From the NCBI RefSeq assembly GCF_029227915.1, contig NC_079881.1, positions 31,783,501 through 31,847,500 of the forward strand: a DNA stretch of 64,000 nucleotides, written 5' to 3'. Positions 50,578 through 63,545 of this stretch are shown one piece after another (within the stretch, counting starts at the first letter, position 1; every line of letters begins with the position of its first letter). A program made the position numbers and the translations under genes. The notes beneath the pieces are model-generated. The model did not search any database. It was given only the letters and a program-made list of their open reading frames with translations, and had not been told where the DNA came from. Source of the DNA: Hydractinia symbiolongicarpus. Lineage: Eukaryota > Cnidaria > Hydrozoa > Anthoathecata > Hydractiniidae.

Positions 50578-51131
50578 TCCAATTGTCTCATTTATCATAT
50601 TTATCAGGTCGCAGTCCAAAGTTAGTTTAATTAAGTCCCACAGCCAATCGTTTCATTGTTAAAAGCGATTGAACCTAGTAATATCAGAAAAATATCGCTA
50701 AATACATCTTGGTACGAATATGTGACCCAACCGTTATAACTCAAACGGACTACCACCGTTAGAAAGTCAATGAAATGTAGTTTTTGAAACTGTAAAGAAT
50801 GACTTATTTTTCTAAATTTGTAAATGAAGCGCTACCAAAGCGCCCAGTGTAATCGCTGAGTTCCGGCAATCACGTCAAATTAAGAAGAATGTTATTTCTT
50901 GGAGTCCAATTGTCTCATTTATCATATTTATCAGGTCGCAGTCCAAAGTTAGTTTAATTAAGTCCCACAGCCAATCGTTTCATTGTTAAAAGCGATTGAA
51001 CCTAGTAATATCAGAAAAATATCGCTAAATACATGTTGGTACGAATATGTGACACAACCGTTGAAACTCAAACGGACTGACACCGTTAGAAACTCAGTGA
51101 AATGAAGTATTTGAAACTGTCTTTATAACTT
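50432..51131 (+). repeat. Monomer pair containing a 46-bp-deleted monomer (3 of 3)
   Basis: This 700-bp pair has the junction ACTGT at 50,789-50,793. It reads GAATGACTT where the other two read GAATGGCTT. The left flank (ACGGACTACCACCGTTAG) resembles copy 1 and the right flank (GGCAATCACGTC) resembles copy 2. Confidence 0.85.
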
Positions 51132-51886
51132 CAGCGCGCGCTAACGGCTAGGATTGGTCCCACAGTAAGAAATGATTCATTAATCTAAATTTTTAAAAGA
51201 AGCGCTACCACAGCGCCCAGTGTAATCGCTGAGTTCCGGCAATCATGTCAAATTAAGAAGAATGTTATTTCTTGGAGTCCAATTGTCTCACTTTCCCCTT
51301 TATCAGGCCACAGTCCATAATCAGTTCAATTAAGTCCTACAGTCAATCGTTTCACTGCTAAAAGCGGTGCAACCTAGTAATATCAGAAAAAAATCGCTAA
51401 ATACATGTTGGTACGAATATGTGACCCAACCATTGTAACTCAAACGGACTGACAACGCTACAAAGTCAATGAAATGTAGTTTTTGAAACTATCGCTATTT
51501 CTTCAACGCGCAATAACGGCTAGGATTGGTCCCACAGTAAAAAATGACTTATTAATCTAAATTTTTAAATGAAGCGCTACCACAGCGAACAGTGTAATCG
51601 CTGAGTTCCGGCAATCATGTCAAATTAGGAAGAATGTTTTTTCTTGGAGTCCAATTGTCTCATTTATCACATTTATCAGGTCACAGTCCAAAGTTAGTTC
51701 AATTAAGTCCCACAGTCAATCGTTTCATTGTTAAAAGCGATGCAACCTAGTAATATCAGAAAAATATCGCTAAATACATGTTGGTACGGATAGGTGATCC
51801 AACCGTTGTAGCTCAAACGGACTGACACCGTTAGAAAGTCAATGAAGTGTAGTTTTTGAAACTGTCGCTATTTCTTCAGCGCGCGA

Positions 51887-53804
51887 TAACGGATAGGTTT
51901 GGTCCTACAGTAAAAAATGACTTATTTCTCTAAATTTTTAAATGAAGCGCTACCACAGCGCCCAGTGTAATCGCTGAGTTCCGGCAATCATGTCAAATTA
52001 GGAAGAATGTTTTTTCTTGGAGTCCAATTTTCTCATTTATCACTCTTATTAGGTCACAGTCCAAAGTTAGTTCAATTATGTCTCACAGTCAATCGTTTCA
52101 CTGTTAAAAGCGATGCAACCTAGTAATATCAGATAAATATCGCTAAATACATGTTGGTGCGAATATGTGACCCAACTGTTGTAACTCAAACGGACTGACA
52201 ACGCTACAAAGTCAATGAAATGTAGTTTTTGAAACTATCGCTATTTCTTCAACGCGCAATAACGGATAGGATTGGTCCCACAGTAAAGAATGACTTATTT
52301 CTCTAAATTTTTAAATGAAGCGCTACCACAGCGCCCAGTATATTCGCTGAGTTCCGGCAATCACGTCAAAATAAGAAGAATGTTATTTCTTGGAATCCAA
52401 TTGTCTCATTTAACATATTTATCATGTCGCAGTCCAAAGTTAGTTCAATTAAGTCCCACAGTCAATCGTTTCATTGTTAAAAGCGATGCAACCTGGTAAT
52501 ATCAGAAAAATATCGCTAAATACATGTTGGTACGAATAGGTGACCCAACTGTTGTAACTCAAACGGACTGAAACCGTTAGAAAGTCAATGAAATGTATTT
52601 TTGAAACTGTCGCTATTTTTTCAGCGCGCGATAACGGCTAGGATTGGTCCCCCAGTAAAAGATGACTTATTAATCTGAATTTTTAAATGAAGCGCTACCA
52701 CGGCGCCCAGTGTAATCTCTGAGATCCGGCAATCATGTCAAATTAAGAAGAATGTTAATTCTTGGAGTCCAATTTTTTTCATTTATCACATTTATCAGGT
52801 CACAGTCCAAAGTTAGTTCAATTAAGTCCCACAGTCAATCGTTTCATTGTTAAAAGTGATGCAACCTAGTAATATCAGATAAATATCGCTAAATACATGT
52901 TGGTACGAATAGGTGACCCAACCGTTGTAAGTCAAACGGACTGACACCGCTAGAAAGTCAATGAAATGTAGTTTTTGAAACTGTGGCTATTTCTTCAGCG
53001 CGCGATAACGACTAGGATTGGTCCCACAGTAAAAAATGACTTAATAATCTACGTTTTTAAATGAAGCGCTACCACAGCGCCCAGTGTATTCGATGAGTTC
53101 CGGCCATCATGTCAAATTAAGAAGAATGTTATTTCTCGGAGTCCAATTTTTTTTTCACTTATCACATTTATCAGGTCACAGTCCAAAGTTAGTTCAATGA
53201 AGTCCCACAGTCAATCGTTTCACTGCTAAAAGCGATGCAACCTAGTAATATCAGATAAATATCGCTAAATACATGTTGGTACGATTATGTGACCCAACCG
53301 TTGAAACTCAAACGGACTGAAACCGTTACAAAGTCACTGAAATGTAGTATTTGAAATCTGTCTCTATTACTTCAACGCGCGCTAACGGCTAGGATTGGTC
53401 CCACAGTAAAAAATGACTTTTTTATCTTAATTTTTAATTGAAGCGCTACCACAGCGCCTAGTGTAATCGCTGAGTTTCGGCAGTCATGTCAAAGTAAAAA
53501 GAATGTTATTTCTTGGAGTCCAATTGTCTCACTTTCACGTTTTTAAGGTCACAGTCCATAATCAGTTCAATTAAGTCCCACAGTCAATCGTTTCATTGTT
53601 AAAAGCAATGCAACCTAGTAATATCAGAAAAATATCGCTAAATACATGTTGGTACGAATATGTGACCCAACCGTTATAACTCAAACGGACTGACACCATT
53701 AAAATGTCAATGAAATGTAGTTTTTGAAACTGTCGCTATTTCTTCAGCGCGCGATAACGGCTAGGATTGGTCCCACAGTAAAAATTGACTTATTTATCGA
53801 AATT
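51887..53804 (+). repeat. Duplicated block, copy 2 (partner at 42,708-44,625)
   Basis: Matches copy 1 at offset 9,179 with scattered substitutions (CCGGCATTC/CCGGCAATC, GTCTGACAG/GTCTCACAG, TTTCTCTG/TTTCACTG) and T-run differences (seven against nine T near 53,150). The match ends near AATGA(A/G)GCGCTACCACAG at 53,804. Confidence 0.8.
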
Positions 53805-54609
53805 TTTAAATGAAGCGCTACCACAGGGCCAAGTGTAATCGCTCAGTTTCGGCAATCATGTCAAATTAAGAAGTATGTTACTTCTTGGAGTCCAATTGTC
53901 TCACTTATAACATTTATAAGGTCGCAGTACAAAATCAGTTCAATTATGTGCCACGGTCCATCCTTTCACTATTAAAAGCAATGCAACCAAGTAATATGAG
54001 AAAAATATCGCTAAATACATGTTGGTACGAATATGTGACACAACCGTTGTAACTCAAACGGACTGACACCGTTAGAAAGTAAATGAAATGTAGTTTTTGA
54101 AACTGTCGCTATTACTTCAACGCGCGATAACGGCTAGGATTGGCCCCCGAGTAAAAAATGACTTATTAATCTAAATTTTTAAATGAAGCGCTACCACAGC
54201 GCCCAGTGTAATTGCTGAGTTCCGGCAATCATGTCAAATTAAGAAGAATTTCATTTCTTGGAGTCCAATTTTTTTCATTTATCACATTTATCAGGTCACA
54301 GTTCAAAAATAGTTCAATTAAATCCCACAGTCAATCGTTTCACTGCTAAAAGCGATGCAACCTAGTGATATCAGATAAATATCGCTAAATACATGTTGGT
54401 ACGATTATGTGACCCAACCGTTGAAACTCAATCGGACTGCAACCGTTAGAAAGTCACTGAAATGTAGTATTTGAAATCTGTCTCTATTACTTCAACGCGC
54501 GCTAACGGCTTGGATTGGTCCCACAGTTAAAAATGACTTTTTTTATCTTAATTTTTAATTGAAGCGCTACCACAGCGCCTAGTGTAATCGCTGTGTTTCA
54601 GCAGTCATG

Positions 54610-57600
54610 TCAAAATAAGAAGAATGTTATTTCTTGGAGTCCAATTGTCTCACTTTCACATTTTTAAGGTCACAGTCCATAATCAGTTCAATTAAGTCCC
54701 ACAGTCAATCATTTCATTGTTAAAACGATGTAACCTAGTAATATCAGAAAAAAATCGCTAAATACATGTTGGTACGAATATGTGACCCAACCGTTATAAC
54801 TCAACAGGACTGACACCGTTAGAAAGTCAATGAAACGTAGTTTTTGAAACTGTCGCTATTTCTTCAGCGCGCGATAACGGCTAGGATTGGTCCTACAGTA
54901 AAAATTGACTTATTTATCTAAATTTTTAAATGAAGCGATACCACAGCGCCCAGTGTAATCGCTGAGTTTCGGCAATCATGTCAAATTAAGGAGAATGTTA
55001 TTTCTTGGAGTCCAATTTTCTCATTTATCACATTTATCAGGTCACAGTCCAAAGTTAGTTCAGTTAAGTCCCACAGTAAATCGTTTCACTGTTAAAAACG
55101 ATGCAACTTAGTAATATTAGATAAATATCGCTAAAGACATGTTCGTACGAATATGTGACCCAACCGTTGTAACTCAAACGGTCTGACACCGCTACAAAGT
55201 CAATAAAATGTAGTTTTTGAAACTATCGCTATTTCTTCAGCGCACGATAACGGATAGGATTGGCCCCACTGTAAAGAATGACTTATTTTTCTAAATTTGT
55301 AAATGAAGCGCTACCACAGCGCCCAGTGTAATCGCTGAGTTCCGGCAATCACGTCAAATTAAGAAGAATGTTATTTCTTGGAGTCCAATTGTCTCATTTA
55401 TCATATTTATCAGGTCGCAGTCCAAAGTTAGTTTAATTAAGTCCCACAGTCAATCGTTTCATTGTTAAAAGCGATTGAACCTAGTAATATCAGAAAAATA
55501 TCGCTAAATACATGTTGGTACAAATATGTGACACAACCGTTGAAACTCAAACGGACTGAAACCGTTAGAAAGTCACTGAAATGTAGTATTTGAAATCTGT
55601 CTCTATTACTTCAACGCGCGCTAACGGCTTGGATTGGTCCCACAGTTAAAAATGACTTTTTTTATCTTAATTTTTATTTGAAGCGCTACCACAGCGCCTA
55701 GTGTAATCGCTGTGTTTCAGCAGTCATGTCAAAATAAGAAGAATGTTATTTCTTGGAGTCCAATTGTCTCACTTTCACATTTTTAAGGTCACAGTCCATA
55801 ATCAGTTCAATTAAGTCCCACAGTCAATCATTTCATTGTTAAAAGCGATGTAACCTAGTAATATCAGAAAAAAATCGCTAAATACATGTTGGTACGAATA
55901 TGTGACCCAACCGTTATAACTCAACCGGACTGACACCGTTAGAAAGTCAATGAAACGTAGTTTTTGAAACTGTCGCTATTTCTTCAGCGCGCGATAACGG
56001 CTAGGATTGGTCCTACAGTAAAAATTGACTTATTTATCTAAATTTTTAAATGAAGCGATACCACAGCGCCCAGTGTAATCGCTGAGTTTCGGCAATCATG
56101 TCAAATTAAGGAGAATGTTATTTCTTGGAGTCCAATTTTCTCATTTATCACATTTATCAGGTCACAGTCCAAAGTTAGTTCAGTTAAGTCCCACAGTAAA
56201 TCGTTTCACTGTTAAAAACGATGCAACTTAGTAATATTAGATAAATATCGCTAAAGACATGTTCGTACGAATATGTGACCCAACCGTTGTAACTCAAACG
56301 GTCTGACACCGCTACAAAGTCAATAAAATGTAGTTTTTGAAACTATCGCTATTTCTTCAGCGCACGATAACGGATAGGATTGGCCCCACTTTAAAGAATG
56401 ACTTATTTTTCTAAATTTGTAAATGAAGCGCTACCACAGCGCCCAGTGTAATCGCTGAGTTCCGGCAATCACGTCAAATTAAGAAGAATGTTATTTCTTG
56501 GAGTCCAATTGTCTCATTTATCATATTTATCAGGTCGCAGTCCAAAGTTAGTTTAATTAAGTCCCACAGTCAATCGTTTCATTGTTAAAAGCGATTGAAC
56601 CTAGTAATATCAGAAAAATATCGCTAAATACATGTTGGTACGAATATGTGACACAACCGTTGAAACTCAAACGGACTCACACCGTTAGAAACTCAGTGAA
56701 ATGTAGTATTTGAAACTGTCTTTATAACTTCAGCGCGCGCTAACGGCTAGGATTGGTCCCACAGTAAGAAATGACTCATTAATCTAAATTTTTAAAAGAA
56801 GCGCTACCACAGCGCCCAGTGTAATCGCTGAGTTCCGGCAATCATGTCAAATTAAGAAGAATGTTATTTCTTGGAGTCCAATTGTCTCACTTTCCCCTTT
56901 ATCAAGTCACAGTCCATAATCAGTTCAATTAAGTCCTATAGTCAATCGTTTCACTGCTAAAAGCGGTGCAACCTAGTAATATCAGAAAAAAATCGCTAAA
57001 TACATGTTGGTACGAATATGTGACTCAACCGTTATAACTCAAACGGACTGATACCGTTGAAAAGTCAGTGAAATGTAGTATCTGAAACTGCCTCTATTAC
57101 TTCACCGCCCTAACGGCTAGGATTGGTGCCACAGTGAAAAATGACTTTTTTATATTAATTTTTAATTGAAGCGCTACCACAGCGCCTAGTGTAATCACTG
57201 AGATTCGGGAGTCATATCAAATTAAGAAGAATGTTATTTCTTGGAGTCCAATTGTCTCACTTTCACATTTTAAAGGTCACAGTCCATAATCAGTTCAATT
57301 AAGTCCCACAGTCAATCGTTTCATTGTTAAAAGCGATGCAACCTAGTAATATCAGAAAAATATCGCTAAATACATGTTGGTACGAATATGTGACCCAACC
57401 GTTATAACTCAAACGGACTGACACCGTTAGAAAGTCAATGAAATGCAGTTTTTGAAACTGTCGCCATTTCTTCAGCGCGCGATAACGCCTATGATTGGTC
57501 CTACAGTAAAAATTGACTTATTTATCAAAACTTTTAAATGAAGCGATACCACAGCGCCCAGTGTAATCGCTGAGTTTCGGCAATCATGTCAAATTAAGGA

Positions 57601-59077
57601 AAATGTTATTTCTTGGAGTCCAATTTTCTCATTTATCACATTTATCAGGTCACAGTCCAAAGTTAGTTCAGTTAAGTCCCACAGTAAATCGTTTCACTGT
57701 TAAAAACGATGCAACTTAGTAATATCAGATAAATATCGCTAAAGACATGTTCGTACGAATATGTGACCCAACCGTTGTAACTCAAACGGTCTGACACCGC
57801 TACAAAGTCAATGAAATGTAGTTTTTAAAACTATCGCTATTTCTTCAGCGCACGATAACGGATAGGATTGGCCCCACTGTAAAGAATGACTTATTTTTTT
57901 AAATTTGTAAATGAATCGCTACCACAGCGCCCAGTGTAATCGCTGAGTTCCGGCAATCCAGTCAAATTAAGAAGAATGTTATTTCTTGGAGTCCAATTGT
58001 CTCATTTATCATATTTATCAGGTCGCAGTCCAAAGTTAGTTTAATTAAGTCCCACAGTCAATCGTTTTATTGTTAAAAGCGATTGAACCTAGTAATATCA
58101 GAAAAATATCGCTAAATACATGTTGGTACGAATATGTGACACAACCGTTGAAACTCAAACGGACTGACACCGTTAGAAACTCAGTGAAATGTAGTATTTG
58201 AAACTGTCTTTATAACTTCAGTGCGCGCTAACGGCTAGGATTGGTCCCACAGTAAGAAATGACTCATTAATCTAAATTTTTAAAAAAAGCGCTACCACAG
58301 CGCCCAGTGTAATCGCTGAGTTCCGGCAATCATGTCAAATTAGGAAGAATGTTATTTCTTGGAGTCCAATTGTCTCATTTATCATATTTATCAGGTCGCA
58401 GTCCAAAGTTAGTTTAATTAAGTCCCACAGTCAATCGTTTTATTGTTAAAAGCGATTGAACCTAGTAATATCAGAAAAAAATCGCTAAATACATGTTGGT
58501 ACGAATATGTGACCCAACCGTTATAACTCGAACGGACAGATACCGTTGAAAAGTCAGTGAAATGTAGTATCTGAAACTGCCTCTATTACTTCACCGCCCT
58601 AACGGCTAGGATTGGTGCCACAGTGAAAAATGACTTTTTTATCTTAATTTTTAATTGAAGCGCTACCACAGCGCCTAGTGTAATCACTGAGATTCGGGAG
58701 TCATATCAAATTAAGAAGAATGTTATTTCTTGGAGTCCAATTGTCTCACTTTCACATTTTAAAGGTCACAGTCCATAATCAGTTCAATTAAGTCCCACAG
58801 TCAATCGTTTCATTGTTAAAAGCGATGCAACCTAGTAATATCAGAAAAATATCGCTAAATACATGTTGGTACGAATATGTGACCCAACCGTTATAACTCA
58901 AACGGACTGACACCGTTAGAAAGTCAAAGAAATGCAGTTTTTCAAACTGTCGCCATTTCTTCAGCGCGCGATAACGCCTATGATTGGTCCCACAGTAATA
59001 ATTGACTTTTTTATCTTAATTTTAAATTGAAGCGCTACCACAGCGCCTAGTGTAATCGCTGAGTCTCGGCAGTCATA
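54610..59077 (+). repeat. 12-monomer higher-order unit, copy 1 (4,468 bp)
   Basis: A block of 12 monomers (12 x 373 minus 8) recurs immediately downstream. The missing 8 bp fits two shortened CACCGCCCTAACGG boxes (57,106 and 58,595), each 4 bp short. Inside it are a trimer repeat (TCCTACAGTA at 54,891 and 56,011, offset 1,120) and a tetramer repeat (56,011 and 57,499; 57,106 and 58,595). The left edge is the G/A change at 54,609/59,077. Confidence 0.93.
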
Positions 59078-62000
59078 TCAAAATAAGAAGAATGTTATTT
59101 CTTGGAGTCCAATTGTCTCACTTTCACATTTTTAAGGTCACAGTCCATAATCAGTTCAATTAAGTCCCACAGTCAATCATTTCATTGTTAAAACGATGTA
59201 ACCTAGTAATATCAGAAAAAAATCGCTAAATACATGTTGGTACGAATATGTGACCCAACCGTTATAACTCAACAGGACTGACACCGTTAGAAAGTCAATG
59301 AAACGTAGTTTTTGAAACTGTCGCTATTTCTTCAGCGCGCGATAACGGCTAGGATTGGTCCTACAGTAAAAATTGACTTATTTATCTAAATTTTTAAATG
59401 AAGCGATACCACAGCGCCCAGTGTAATCGCTGAGTTTCGGCAATCATGTCAAATTAAGGAGAATGTTATTTCTTGGAGTCCAATTTTCTCATTTATCACA
59501 TTTATCAGGTCACAGTCCAAAGTTAGTTCAGTTAAGTCCCACAGTAAATCGTTTCACTGTTAAAAACGATGCAACTTAGTAATATTAGATAAATATCGCT
59601 AAAGACATGTTCGTACGAATATGTGACCCAACCGTTGTAACTCAAACGGTCTGACACCGCTACAAAGTCAATAAAATGTAGTTTTTGAAACTATCGCTAT
59701 TTCTTCAGCGCACGATAACGGATAGGATTGGCCCCACTGTAAAGAATGACTTATTTTTCTAAATTTGTAAATGAAGCGCTACCACAGCGCCCAGTGTAAT
59801 CGCTGAGTTCCGGCAATCACGTCAAATTAAGAAGAATGTTATTTCTTGGAGTCCAATTGTCTCATTTATCATATTTATCAGGTCGCAGTCCAAAGTTAGT
59901 TTAATTAAGTCCCACAGTCAATCGTTTCATTGTTAAAAGCGATTGAACCTAGTAATATCAGAAAAATATCGCTAAATACATGTTGGTACAAATATGTGAC
60001 ACAACCGTTGAAACTCAAACGGACTGAAACCGTTAGAAAGTCACTGAAATGTAGTATTTGAAATCTGTCTCTATTACTTCAACGCGCGCTAACGGCTTGG
60101 ATTGGTCCCACAGTTAAAAATGACTTTTTTTATCTTAATTTTTATTTGAAGCGCTACCACAGCGCCTAGTGTAATCGCTGTGTTTCAGCAGTCATGTCAA
60201 AATAAGAAGAATGTTATTTCTTGGAGTCCAATTGTCTCACTTTCACATTTTTAAGGTCACAGTCCATAATCAGTTCAATTAAGTCCCACAGTCAATCATT
60301 TCATTGTTAAAAGCGATGTAACCTAGTAATATCAGAAAAAAATCGCTAAATACATGTTGGTACGAATATGTGACCCAACCGTTATAACTCAACCGGACTG
60401 ACACCGTTAGAAAGTCAATGAAACGTAGTTTTTGAAACTGTCGCTATTTCTTCAGCGCGCGATAACGGCTAGGATTGGTCCTACAGTAAAAATTGACTTA
60501 TTTATCTAAATTTTTAAATGAAGCGATACCACAGCGCCCAGTGTAATCGCTGAGTTTCGGCAATCATGTCAAATTAAGGAGAATGTTATTTCTTGGAGTC
60601 CAATTTTCTCATTTATCACATTTATCAGGTCACAGTCCAAAGTTAGTTCAGTTAAGTCCCACAGTAAATCGTTTCACTGTTAAAAACGATGCAACTTAGT
60701 AATATTAGATAAATATCGCTAAAGACATGTTCGTACGAATATGTGACCCAACCGTTGTAACTCAAACGGTCTGACACCGCTACAAAGTCAATAAAATGTA
60801 GTTTTTGAAACTATCGCTATTTCTTCAGCGCACGATAACGGATAGGATTGGCCCCACTTTAAAGAATGACTTATTTTTCTAAATTTGTAAATGAAGCGCT
60901 ACCACAGCGCCCAGTGTAATCGCTGAGTTCCGGCAATCACGTCAAATTAAGAAGAATGTTATTTCTTGGAGTCCAATTGTCTCATTTATCATATTTATCA
61001 GGTCGCAGTCCAAAGTTAGTTTAATTAAGTCCCACAGTCAATCGTTTCATTGTTAAAAGCGATTGAACCTAGTAATATCAGAAAAATATCGCTAAATACA
61101 TGTTGGTACGAATATGTGACACAACCGTTGAAACTCAAACGGACTCACACCGTTAGAAACTCAGTGAAATGTAGTATTTGAAACTGTCTTTATAACTTCA
61201 GCGCGCGCTAACGGCTAGGATTGGTCCCACAGTAAGAAATGACTCATTAATCTAAATTTTTAAAAGAAGCGCTACCACAGCGCCCAGTGTAATCGCTGAG
61301 TTCCGGCAATCATGTCAAATTAAGAAGAATGTTATTTCTTGGAGTCCAATTGTCTCACTTTCCCCTTTATCAAGTCACAGTCCATAATCAGTTCAATTAA
61401 GTCCTATAGTCAATCGTTTCACTGCTAAAAGCGGTGCAACCTAGTAATATCAGAAAAAAATCGCTAAATACATGTTGGTACGAATATGTGACTCAACCGT
61501 TATAACTCAAACGGACTGATACCGTTGAAAAGTCAGTGAAATGTAGTATCTGAAACTGCCTCTATTACTTCACCGCCCTAACGGCTAGGATTGGTGCCAC
61601 AGTGAAAAATGACTTTTTTATATTAATTTTTAATTGAAGCGCTACCACAGCGCCTAGTGTAATCACTGAGATTCGGGAGTCATATCAAATTAAGAAGAAT
61701 GTTATTTCTTGGAGTCCAATTGTCTCACTTTCACATTTTAAAGGTCACAGTCCATAATCAGTTCAATTAAGTCCCACAGTCAATCGTTTCATTGTTAAAA
61801 GCGATGCAACCTAGTAATATCAGAAAAATATCGCTAAATACATGTTGGTACGAATATGTGACCCAACCGTTATAACTCAAACGGACTGACACCGTTAGAA
61901 AGTCAATGAAATGCAGTTTTTGAAACTGTCGCCATTTCTTCAGCGCGCGATAACGCCTATGATTGGTCCTACAGTAAAAATTGACTTATTTATCAAAACT

Positions 62001-63545
62001 TTTAAATGAAGCGATACCACAGCGCCCAGTGTAATCGCTGAGTTTCGGCAATCATGTCAAATTAAGGAAAATGTTATTTCTTGGAGTCCAATTTTCTCAT
62101 TTATCACATTTATCAGGTCACAGTCCAAAGTTAGTTCAGTTAAGTCCCACAGTAAATCGTTTCACTGTTAAAAACGATGCAACTTAGTAATATCAGATAA
62201 ATATCGCTAAAGACATGTTCGTACGAATATGTGACCCAACCGTTGTAACTCAAACGGTCTGACACCGCTACAAAGTCAATGAAATGTAGTTTTTAAAACT
62301 ATCGCTATTTCTTCAGCGCACGATAACGGATAGGATTGGCCCCACTGTAAAGAATGACTTATTTTTTTAAATTTGTAAATGAATCGCTACCACAGCGCCC
62401 AGTGTAATCGCTGAGTTCCGGCAATCCAGTCAAATTAAGAAGAATGTTATTTCTTGGAGTCCAATTGTCTCATTTATCATATTTATCAGGTCGCAGTCCA
62501 AAGTTAGTTTAATTAAGTCCCACAGTCAATCGTTTTATTGTTAAAAGCGATTGAACCTAGTAATATCAGAAAAATATCGCTAAATACATGTTGGTACGAA
62601 TATGTGACACAACCGTTGAAACTCAAACGGACTGACACCGTTAGAAACTCAGTGAAATGTAGTATTTGAAACTGTCTTTATAACTTCAGTGCGCGCTAAC
62701 GGCTAGGATTGGTCCCACAGTAAGAAATGACTCATTAATCTAAATTTTTAAAAAAAGCGCTACCACAGCGCCCAGTGTAATCGCTGAGTTCCGGCAATCA
62801 TGTCAAATTAGGAAGAATGTTATTTCTTGGAGTCCAATTGTCTCATTTATCATATTTATCAGGTCGCAGTCCAAAGTTAGTTTAATTAAGTCCCACAGTC
62901 AATCGTTTTATTGTTAAAAGCGATTGAACCTAGTAATATCAGAAAAAAATCGCTAAATACATGTTGGTACGAATATGTGACCCAACCGTTATAACTCGAA
63001 CGGACAGATACCGTTGAAAAGTCAGTGAAATGTAGTATCTGAAACTGCCTCTATTACTTCACCGCCCTAACGGCTAGGATTGGTGCCACAGTGAAAAATG
63101 ACTTTTTTATCTTAATTTTTAATTGAAGCGCTACCACAGCGCCTAGTGTAATCACTGAGATTCGGGAGTCATATCAAATTAAGAAGAATGTTATTTCTTG
63201 GAGTCCAATTGTCTCACTTTCACATTTTAAAGGTCACAGTCCATAATCAGTTCAATTAAGTCCCACAGTCAATCGTTTCATTGTTAAAAGCGATGCAACC
63301 TAGTAATATCAGAAAAATATCGCTAAATACATGTTGGTACGAATATGTGACCCAACCGTTATAACTCAAACGGACTGACACCGTTAGAAAGTCAAAGAAA
63401 TGCAGTTTTTCAAACTGTCGCCATTTCTTCAGCGCGCGATAACGCCTATGATTGGTCCCACAGTAATAATTGACTTTTTTATCTTAATTTTAAATTGAAG
63501 CGCTACCACAGCGCCTAGTGTAATCGCTGAGTCTCGGCAGTCATA
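59078..63545 (+). repeat. 12-monomer higher-order unit, copy 2 (4,468 bp)
   Basis: This follows copy 1 without a gap. I compared more than fifteen places, including rare variants (CCCCACTTTAAAG, TTTTTATATTAATTTT, GCAATCCAGTC, TTTAAAAAAAGCGC, AACTCGAACGGACAGA, CACAGTAATAATTGAC, TTTTTCAAACTG), and saw no difference. The match ends at 63,550, where ATCAAATTAAG replaces ATCAAAATAAG. This is the youngest event visible here, or else an assembly duplication. Confidence 0.93.

Larger units (their letters stand above)
43076..54609 (+). repeat. Array domain 7: fourth subfamily, with several duplicated blocks
   Basis: Monomers here have TCTTAATTTTTAATTGAAG, CTCACTTTCACATTTTAAAGG, CTTATTTTTCTAAATTTGTAAATG, GCGATTGAACC, CTAAAGACATGTTCG and CCGTTATAACTC variants not seen earlier. 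Three monomers share a 46-bp deletion. A stretch at about 51,430-51,886 reverts to the third subfamily. No gene or unique DNA is present. Confidence 0.7.
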
